In this document: in pieces, positions 55,436-64,000 of the stretch | Position numbering within the stretch: position 1 is the first letter of the stretch | Layout of the letters: every line of letters starts with the position of its first letter | NCBI GenBank assembly: GCA_963970005.1 | Contig: CAXAMN010015224.1 | Span: 748,910 to 812,909, forward strand | DNA length: 64,000 nt | Source: Durusdinium trenchii | Lineage: Eukaryota > Sar > Dinophyceae > Suessiales > Symbiodiniaceae | Reading direction: 5' to 3' | Program-made: the position numbers and the translations under genes | Notes under the pieces: generated by a model | Database searches by the model: none | What the model was told of the DNA's origin: nothing | What the model saw: only the letters and a program-made list of their open reading frames with translations

Positions 55436-55515
55436 CCGCCAAAGCCAAACACATCGACCGAGTGTCGCAGCTGCAGCTGAACGAACATATCCGCTTCATC
55501 AGCCCCCCAGGTCAC
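55436..55515 (-). CDS. RCC1-like repeat gene, most 5' exon seen
   Basis: Acceptor GATGCTAG. Reads 'VTWGADEADMFVQLQLRHSV' then 'DVFGFGG', with a GTGCAAG donor. V-T-W-G and a Q-L position are present, but G-G-D is lost. The gene's start was not found. Confidence 0.5.
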
Positions 55516-56025
55516 CTAGCATCGGACGAACGAGATCGTCGAGCATCGGCCGAGGGCAGTCCGAAGCCTGGCTGATCAAACTGGTGCGACAACAAGGGGA
55601 TGAAACCACTTACCCGGTATTACCCCCCACTATATAACTATTATATCATATAACTATACTATGATTGAATCCATTCCGAACATTTCCTATTCCTTTTACA
55701 ATAGTGGATGACATGGACAAACAAACAAAACCAATGGATTGGAACATGTTGGGTATGCAAAAGAAAGGAACAGGATCAAACTGACCCTTCATCTGAATGA
55801 ATTCCCTGAAGAGCCTCACAAAGGATGGCAATGGATCCCCAAAAACGAAACGGGTAGAGGTAGGAGGCAGTAGACTCAGTTAGAGGGATGTAGAGGGTAT
55901 ACAATGACCCCAACTGCAAAACAAATCTCATCAACACCCTGGCCGTAGCGGAGGTGTTTTCCTTCGCATGTTTTCTCACCCTTTTGTTAACTCCTTCGTA
56001 CCCGCCCTGCCCCGTCTCCGCTAAG

Positions 56026-56144
56026 CGCATCTCCAAGTCGCAACCCTATCGCACCCGGGGTACCACAGCACGAAGGATGAAGAGGCGCCGGTCAAGACCG
56101 GCGACGATGACTCCGACACGATGGCGGAAAGCGTCTCCTTATGA
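56026..56144 (+). CDS. Short acidic terminal exon, unrecognised
   Basis: A strong pyrimidine tract ending CGCTAAG precedes 'HLQVATLSHPGYHSTKDEE' and 'VKTGDDDSDTMAESVSL', followed by a TGA. Acidic, disordered-looking C-terminus. An alternative donor is AGC|GTCTCC just before the stop. Confidence 0.5.
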
Positions 56145-57030
56145 AGTGCACATCGACACAAACACAAACGTTGGTTGCCGAAACGTGCTTTGTTCCCGAA
56201 AACGGCGTGACTTCAGAAAACCATGCATGCCGCTGCTTCATGTTTTCCACATCATTGACAGAATCACTGATAATACCTTGTAAACTAGCGTGTGTTTTTG
56301 AGCCTAAGCTGGGCTGTCTTCCATAAATATAGCATTATGCATCTCTTCCTGCAACCTTCAACCTCTTGCGTTAATGCGGCGTCAGCGTTGCACTTTTCAA
56401 TCCCTACGTTGGGGTCATTTGAACCGTGGACTGCCGACTACGGGGCACAGGTTTCTGCATCACTGCTAGCGCGGAGCTAGCGCGAGCCTAGCGCAAAAAA
56501 CTCCGTTTAATTTAACAAATTGTTGCCTTGAAAAACAAGCCCTTGAAAATGGACAAAGCAAGTCCTGGTGAATATGAAGCCCTACTAGCCCAATGTAAAT
56601 CATGTATGTACAGAATACAAAATATACACCAGCATAGACCCCAAAGGCACCACAAAGCGGCACGCTGCACAGGCACCTGCGCCCAAGGTTTCAAAGCGCA
56701 CGCTGCCATACACATCTGGCAGCGGCATCCTGCAGCGTCACCCTGCAGTGGCACCCGGCAGCACCAACACCCAATGCCAAGCTCCAGAGCGGAGACGGGC
56801 CAACACATTCAATCCCCCACAGCGCACACAGGCACCTCTCCCCATGCTTGATCGAAGTAAGAACCCGAATAGCTGTCGCTACCTGCAGGCAGAACCTAGC
56901 GCACCACGCACCATTCTCGTGCATTCCCCTCCATAATTTGCTTTTAAAGCAAACCATCACAAAAGTGATACAGTGATATTAACATTGTGTACTGTATAGA
57001 TTTATAACTAACTTTTGGCATCCAAAAATC

Positions 57031-57072
57031 TGCGCACACGTGTGCGCACGCGTGCAAGCACATGCGCGCATG
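57031..57072. repeat. Alternating purine-pyrimidine palindromes
   Basis: TGCGCACACGTGTGCGCA (57031-57048) and CATGCGCGCATG (57061-57072) are perfect palindromes of mostly alternating purine-pyrimidine steps, a sequence type that favours Z-DNA or cruciforms. Confidence 0.75.
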
Positions 57073-57423
57073 CGTGGCACGCCTACAATAATGGACATCT
57101 GGGCTGTGATGGGCATCACTGACAGGGTCGACTGGGGAGAACAGTTCGCCCTTTCCAAGTTACTATGCTACTCCGAAATGTTGCGCACGTTTCCACATGT
57201 ACCTAGATATAAGGAAAGGAACAACGTACCAGGACTCTTCGTGTCCTGAGAACATGGGAGCAAGTACAGTACTGGCGTCTCCAATCCCAGACTACAGTAT
57301 CGAATAATAGAATGTCCACATTTATGCAAGCCCGAGAAAAGTCCTCAGCAGCTGAGAAGGAATCCGCCTATTGGCAAGATCTAGATCACCACCAAGTGCT
57401 GTTCCTTTTGCAACAATGTTGCT

Positions 57424-57740
57424 TTGAAACAGGTGAGCCCACTCAATGTGCCACACGAGCATCACAACAATGTGCACACAAATATGTGCAAGCATGAGAA
57501 CACCGCAGCAAGCAAGAGCCAAATCAACTTGACACCATGCCAGCAAATTAGTATGACAATATGTTTGTGTCTACACATCCGCATGACAGCATTGTACATA
57601 AACCGACACCATGTCAGCAAACCGGCGAGACAAGGCGTCGGCACGTCAGCATGACAACATGCTAAGGACAGCACGTAAGCATGATGACATGTCAGTACTA
57701 TGCGATGTCAATGTGAGCGTAACAGCATGTCAGCATATCT
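57424..57740. repeat. Degenerate tandem repeat
   Basis: Loose units around 'gcatgacaacatg' and 'acaccatgtcagca' recur every 15-40 bp. Confidence 0.55.
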
Positions 57741-58000
57741 ACAAGATTGCTGCGAAGCTTGATCCAGAACCTGCTCCGGAGTCATTACTATAGCTGAAGA
57801 CTCCCAAGCTTCGCTGTGGGGAAAGATGTTCTTCCCACACAATCCATCAATAAGGTCGAGAGTCGAGAAACTCTTCTCTGAAAAGTTTGACATCAAAGCA
57901 ATGATCATTCAGCTCCTACTCTAGTCTGTCATGACCTCCAACCTTGTTGGTTTATCCCACACTGTCAGTTATTTCTAAGAATATCAAAGAATTATATAGA

Positions 58001-58091
58001 GTGGTTTCAGAGCAAAAGGCACAAACGCAGAGATTATACGAGGGTCCTTATAAACCACCGCTTGGGGATTGTGCCATCTACTCTGAAACCA
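58001..58091. mobile_element. MITE-like element, copy 1
   Basis: Ends 'GTGGTTTCAGAG..GGCACAA' and 'TTGTGCC..CTCTGAAACCAT' are inverted repeats. The right end is shared with the element at 58810-58910. Confidence 0.6.
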
Positions 58092-58809
58092 TCTGAAACC
58101 CCTGTATTCAAAGAAGCCCACAAAAGCACGCTGAACACGGAACACCAAGAGACATTCCCAAGCCCAGGCCCCTCTCTTTTCCTTGTCTCCAAGGTTCCGA
58201 TTCCTTCAGCTGGGCCGCCGCCAACGACGTCTGAGGATCTAAGAGTCGGCCATCAGCAGTGCAAAGCTTCAGCGTCAGGAGGCCACCTGACTGCTTCGGC
58301 TGGAAGAAAACCTCAAGCCTGGGCTCAAGCCTCCAAATTTCAAAAAGAATAGACACGACAACTGAGACTCATGCACTTGATCTTCAGAAATTCTGCCTGT
58401 TTTCGAAGGTACGAACGATTCCTTCCGTCTCCTTCCGCGCTGATCTTCCGGCGGCGCCTGGACAATCGAGTGCCTTCTTGGCGGCGAGGCGCAGGTCGGC
58501 GACGCTGGAGGTCTCTGGCAGTGAGACTTCTTCCTCGGTCGAGTCCGGTCATGGGTGACCTTCCCAAGGCCCATCAAGGCCAGATTCGATGTGTCTGGTC
58601 CTTCCAAAGCAAACAAATCCCGGTGAACATTGGGTGACCTTGCATGACCACAAGAAACAGAATCACAGTGTCAGGTCAAGTGTGAGCCTGGGGAATGTTT
58701 ACCAAATGGGGGTAGTTCATGAGTCAGTAACAGAAGTTCTGGGACATTAAGTTGGAAACCGAACATCTCGCAGAACAACATCCGATCATGTCCGATCATC
58801 TCGGATCTA
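58092..58809. other. Possible plus-strand exon end at 58408
   Basis: A plus frame 'THALDLQKFCLFSK' ends at AAG|GTACGA (58409). The following GC-rich island (58430-58560) is open on both strands. Neither is firm. Confidence 0.3.
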
Positions 58810-58910
58810 CAGTGGGTTCAGAGTAGATGGCACAATCCACAAAAGGTGCTTTATATGGACCCCCATCTAAAGACATGTAGGGGTTTGTGCCATCTACTCT
58901 GAAACCACTG
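58810..58910. mobile_element. MITE-like element, copy 2, flanked by TA
   Basis: Terminal inverted repeats of about 27 bp with one mismatch (left 58810-58836, right ending 58910, core 'AGAGTAGATGGCACAA') flanked by TA on both sides, as expected for Tc1/mariner-type insertion. There is no coding capacity. Confidence 0.7.
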
Positions 58911-59339
58911 TATCAAACTCCTCCAATATCACCGTTTTTGTCGCTGCAGCGGCGATGACGATCCCGTCATTTCATTGCGCACTGCGATTCCGATGAGAGA
59001 AATGCTGTGGAAAGGAGGAGGGATGTTGATTGACTCAAGTACAGTAGTTCCAGAAGCTGATTCGCACAGGCAATCAGTTATCGACAAAATCAGTTCTGCA
59101 TTGTGAAAGTGTTGAGTATGAATGGTAATGGGCATAAATATACAGCCTCGCCCTCAATAAGTCACCTGCAGGCTGTGTGACCACCATCCCCTTGCGATTC
59201 CTTCGCCGTTGTACGAAGGGATCTCCCCATCACGGGATCGTCGAACCTACCGGATCATATGCTTTCTCCTTCATTCTCTGGGCTTCACCAGGCTTCGCCA
59301 CCACGTCGCACGTGGCACGTCGAAAGCCAAGTCTCGCAG

Positions 59340-59504
59340 CGACCACTGGGCAAAGAGACCCTGACTCTCTGGCTGGGAGCCGCTTTTGGAGGACTCTCTG
59401 CAGGAGGGTACATGAGGCCGAAATCCAAAGCTCTTGATTCTGTGATTGTTGTGTATGAAATCAGCCAGTTTTCACTGATCATGCTGTGCCTGGTGCTGAG
59501 GAAG
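59340..59504 (+). CDS. Exon with hydrophobic segments, possible membrane protein
   Basis: 55 codons between TCTCGCAG and AAG|GTTTTC, phase 0 at both ends. Reads 'LTLWLGAAFGGLSAGGY', then 'MRPKSKALD', then 'SVIVVYEISQFSLIMLCLVL'. Two hydrophobic stretches separated by a basic loop suggest membrane helices. The family is unknown. Confidence 0.5.
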
Positions 59505-62500
59505 GTTTTCTATCTTTAGCGATTCTGAGAGTGCCTCCCGGACTCATCAAACATCCTCATGCTTTGAGTATTGAGCCTGATGAATCGCAACGGATCTTGC
59601 CAGTTGTCCCACATCCAGACTTGCAGATCTTGAGTCGTTTGAGGGGTCCCACAGTCCCACATCCGCCAGGGAGAATCCACACCATGCAGCGCAACCATGC
59701 GGAAACGAAGCCTGCCTGCCTCGACTGCTGAGAAACTGCTGAAGCTGGCTCAACTTCAGGTGAATCGCAACATTGGGTGCCGGATCTGATGGTTTGCGTC
59801 GTTCATTTGTGTCCCATGGCACTGCCCAATCTCCAACTTGGGACGATGAGTTGGGAGATTCAGAATGCCAAAACTAGCCTCCCACAGAAAGAGTCCAAGG
59901 GATCCGTGTTGAGGAACTAGCTACCGTTGTTTCTTGGGATCCATGATTCTCTCCAGTTGAGTTATACCACGGCACCCGGCGCGGTTGGGTACCTCTATAT
60001 AAGGGGTAGTTGTCACACTTGCAAAACGTCTCCCCAAGCACTTATTATGAGATGAACGCATACGTTGTGGGACATCTACGCAAAACCATCAACAACCATT
60101 TAACTATACCATCTACAATATTTCATTCATTTTGCATGAGGTCCAATCCACCATTCACGGTCGGAATTCGTTCTCATCAAATTTTCGAGTCATTTCGAGT
60201 CCATCTTTCCAGCAGCTAAGACAACCGCTTTATAGACCCCCAACTCTATATTATATACAATTAGAGATTAGTAATTAGTAGATCCCCACTACAAATGTCT
60301 TGGAAACCGTGCCACTATCTATTGGGGGACCAGTGTCCACCACACCACCCGCCCTCTCCAGCCCGCTGCGATCTGGCGGACCCGTCCTGCTCCTGCGTCG
60401 CTCGTCCGGTGGAACTGCCAAAGACGATCGCGGCCGCTTCGGCGGGCTCCTGGTCGATCCGGTGGGACCTCGTCACGACCCAAGAAGCGCATCACCGGGC
60501 CGCGCTATAGGTCTGGGGCCCGAAAGCTGAAGGGAGGGCAGGTCCTCAATGTACCTGGAGGTGCTCTCAAATGTACCAACATATCCCACCCAGCAGTCAA
60601 TGGTGACATGCTGATTGTTGGAGTCTCTAGCAAGATCCTTGCAGAGATGATTATACTATATATATATAGTTTTTTTCTGGGTGTGGGGATGAGCTCTCTT
60701 TAGATTTTAATTAGCTCGCAATCCACACAGCTCTTGTTTAGCCCCCAAACTTCGCAAGGACCACTTTCTCAACCTCCCAGGGTCCAAGACACTTCGGACC
60801 CGGACGCCCTTCGCCAATATCAACTGGCTCCCTAAACCCTGAAACCAAGACTCTACAATGGTGACCAAGGGCATTGCTGAATGAATAACCAAAATGACCA
60901 CACCTGGACCTGCAAAGGGGGTTTCCAATGGGAATCCACTAAGTAGTATATGGGTATTCGTTTGGAGAGCCCGAACGGAAGGTGCTGGTAGGTGCTGCTC
61001 CGCTGGGCGGGGTGGAATCTCTTCATCCGAAAACAAACAGCCCACTGGTCCAAGCGCAAAAGAAAGTCATCCCACCTCCTCAAACATGTCTAGCATGAAG
61101 TCGCACTCCTCGTTTGAACACCGGTGCTCCACGTTTTCGGGCGGATCTTCAACCATGGTCTTTGCAGGGATGCCGCCCGAGGCCCTGGGTGTCTCTTGGC
61201 CTAGGGCCTAGAAGATTCCAGGCACCACAAATAGCTTGAAGAAGTACTGAGTGTGGCATGCGTGCAGTCGTACTTGTTTTCATACGGGGTCATATATCCC
61301 ATGTTCACAGGTACGAATTGGAGGGTTCAGGTAGAAACAAAGAAACAAGCACTCCTTCAAGTCCACAGTCTGAGTGTGGCAAGTTTGCTGGACACCTTAA
61401 GAGTTCGATCAAGCATCGCCAGTTCCCCTACAAACAAAGCCCCTCTGGTGCCTAAATTGCGGGAAACCCCAAGATCCAGGCAAACTTCCTGAAAAGAACC
61501 TTTAAGTTTTGCCCCCCCAAAGGCTTATTTTTGTATGTTGAAACCCACACACACATACACTGGAAACACAACTATGTCCCAAATCCGTTGCTCACATGCG
61601 TACGTGGTTAAAGACCTGGAATTTGGTGAATCCGAGGGTCTTTGGGCAACCGAAAACAACCCCTCAATGCCATTTCCGAGCATCAAACAATCCATGTCCA
61701 TGGCTCCAAGAACGAAGTGTCTGTTAAGGCACACTCCGCTAAGCGCCAAAGTCTGTCTTGATGCTTTGCGGACTTTCTCCATGTTGGATTGTCTAAACAA
61801 GGGAGGGACTGTTGTTTCTATAGTGGCTGCTAGCATCAAATACCCTCTTGACATATTGCTCAATTCAATACCTGGTGTGATGTTTGCACAACTTGTTCAT
61901 CTATCGCCCTAGTGTTCACATCCCATGCCTTTTCGACCCCAATCGACGGCCTTGCATCGGGCCTGCAACCTTTTTGCACGCTGCTAGGTTGACCAAACTA
62001 TACAAAACCGTACTTGTCATGCACACCTTGGTTGCATCCATGCTGCCCTTTCATCGCACCCCTGCAAAATGAGCCCATGAACCCGATTTCCTCAGTCCAT
62101 CATGTAGGCGATTTGTAGAGTCTTGACTAACAAAAACTTAGAGTCTTGATTTGTAGAGTCTGCATTAAATTCATTAGAGTTGACTGTATATACAAAAGCA
62201 CGTCCTTCAAGTTCGTGGAGCACTTCACCTCGAGATCCACAATGCGTAAATTTATGTAGCTGGCCCAGCTGCAAATCATGACTTGGGGCAACACAACCAG
62301 ACTGAAGAGTGGCAAGCCGACCAGACTGAAGACCGAACAACAGACTCAGGTGGAATCTTCAACCAACAAAAGTGCTTGAGAAGTGAGGACACACCGTTTC
62401 TCTGTATTTTCTTGCCAGACTAGCCTTGCATCGTTCCTAGTCCTGCGTCGTCCAAGCTTGTTCGTTGGCAGAACCATCGGACTGAACCATCCGACCCCCG

Positions 62501-64000
62501 ACGAGACCCTCGCGCATGTGCTCACTCGGCATGTGCTCTCATGTGCTCTCTTGAAGTACAATCTCTCCACGCACATCTCTGGAGACCATATGTTTATCAA
62601 CTCCTGAATCTCTCAGAACTTTCAAAGCGTACCACCACAAAATCGAAACAAGTCGAGAACGCGGCAACAGGTCCATCGTCGCACCTTTCTTTGAATGAAG
62701 CTCCGATTCCATCTTGCTGGGCTTCGTCCGGTGCTTCATGAAAGACCACAGGATTCCGCAGGCATGCAGGAATATATACGTATATGTTGACCTTCAAAAG
62801 CATTGAAGAACAAAACAGGTATTGACAAACTGCTGGGAAAATACAGCAGTCCCAAAATCAGTGGTACGATCTCAACCTAGATAGATTTATCTAGTTGGCA
62901 ACCACTGGGGCAAGAGAAACAAACCAATTTCAACGCTGTTCCAGCGACACTGCCGGGCCTAAAAGTATCATAAAAAGACTGCAGACTCATGTAAGAGTTA
63001 CAAGGGCTTCGCTTCATGTTATTTTGGGATCCCTAGCAGCCCAGCTCACCCATCGGATGTCCAATCGGGTGTAGTCAAACGAGTCCGTCCATGTGCCGGC
63101 GATCCCTTCGGATCTCGGGTTGATCGATTCATCGGGTCTCTTCGTCGGGTCTCCGAAAGGCTGCCCCACAAGGCTGCCGAAACTGAGCCAAGACAACTTG
63201 TCCCATCTATTGAAACACATCCACTGAGCCAAGCTTTCAGCTTAACAAACATGGTCAATCAAACACGAAGAAGTATGAACAGGTAGCATTTATGACTCCT
63301 CGAGGTCCTCACGGTGGATGGAGGAGTTCACCACAATTTGACACAGGTCCGGGTCCGGTACTCCATTGATTCTAAGCACCCCGGATCAATGGTGAAGAGC
63401 TGCTCCATTACCGGTAGAGTGGAATTGCTCTGGAAAAAACTGCATACTTCCAGAAGTAAGCTCTTCGACAAACGTGTACATAGAGGATCACTACATCAAC
63501 TGGCTATATCAGCTGAAGAAACAATCACGTGAAGACACATTGTTTTCCAAATGAATCTATTTGTTTGCAGTCTCCTGACTGCATATATTCGAAATAAGCA
63601 CAACTGACGTGTCAATACCTCTGGGACTTTCGCGAGAATGCGACAAGTTCTTTGGAACAACACAGCACTGGACATTCCCAAAACGGCACTCTTTGCCATT
63701 GGTGAGACGCACAGGTGACAATGCTTGGTGAGACGCACAGGTCACTTCTTCTTGTGTTGCATGAAAGCAGTCATGCTACAGTACAGGTTGCTAGGGCCAT
63801 TGCTGGTTGATGTATTTCACACACACACACATACTTCACTATATGTCGCGAAAACATGCAGTACGCCGCTACGCCACAGACTTCAACGACTGACCAACAA
63901 CATCCACATGAATGCACCCACCCATCGGATTTCATATTAAGTTCCCTAAGTTTGCGATTGTGGGATCACCAGTTCATCCCTGAGGCGTGACACGACACTC
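59505..64000. other. No firm gene
   Basis: The GC-rich island at 60340-60500 is open on both strands, so strand is undecided. At 61525-61912, open frames of 125 (plus) and 112 (minus) codons overlap, without introns or a recognised motif. Short AT, (CA) and (TA) runs occur at 60651-60670 and 63822-63833. Nothing else is supported. Confidence 0.35.

Larger units (their letters stand above)
56145..57998. other. No firm gene; low-complexity DNA
   Basis: Short 'gctagcgcg' repeats at 56465-56495, Ala/Cys/His-biased open frames at 56510-56940 without splice support, Z-DNA-prone sequence at 57031-57072 and degenerate tandem repeats at 57424-57740. Confidence 0.4.

Noticed and set aside
61525-61912. 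Overlapping 125- and 112-codon frames as retroelement coding
   Set aside because: No reverse transcriptase, integrase or Gag motif recognised on either strand.

Overview
This window looks like nuclear DNA of an intron-rich protist, most likely a dinoflagellate (Symbiodiniaceae-like). The reasons are: no long open frames; many short GC-rich coding islands bounded by GT-AG and occasional GC-AG splice sites in AT-richer intron sequence; and a many-exon gene made of RCC1-like 'V-T-W-G...G-G-D...' repeats of a style I associate with dinoflagellates. The organism call is an inference. I found no tRNA, rRNA, CRISPR array or bacterial operon. All exon models were spliced by hand. They rest on open frame, splice sites and phase agreement, so unchained single exons are only moderately certain.

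Layout. 1-7 kb: minus-strand exons, including a three-exon in-phase chain that reads like a LOG/SLOG Rossmann protein (1333-2992). 7-22 kb: scattered single exons on both strands, a miRNA-precursor-like hairpin (12350-12447), a pair of oppositely oriented minisatellites (17.1 and 18.1 kb) and dispersed repeats. 22.4-27.7 kb: a repeat cluster, the most unusual part of the window. Six copies in three sequence families carry the same roughly 91-96 nt double-hairpin/pseudoknot module, with stems that differ in sequence between families yet stay complementary. A Pro/Gln/His-rich open frame whose 5' end is tandemly duplicated lies among them. 27.8-36 kb: isolated exons, a 134-residue minus-strand frame (32354-32760) and an intronless CCHC zinc-knuckle frame (35616-35969).

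37.4-42.4 kb: a plus-strand gene supported by seven consecutive exons in agreeing phase, family unrecognised. 42.9-45.3 kb: minus-strand exons including an STPGR/ODF3-like motif (flagellar proteins) and a Sushi/CCP-like domain. 45.6-47.3 kb: plus-strand exons and a second long hairpin. 48.1-55.5 kb: a minus-strand RCC1-like repeat gene with at least eleven recognisable exons, one only 42 nt long. 56-64 kb: a short acidic plus-strand exon, a hydrophobic plus-strand exon, two related MITE-like elements, Z-DNA-prone sequence and otherwise apparently non-coding DNA.

The genes do not form an obvious pathway. The standout candidate for something undescribed is the covarying structured module at 22.4-27.7 kb.
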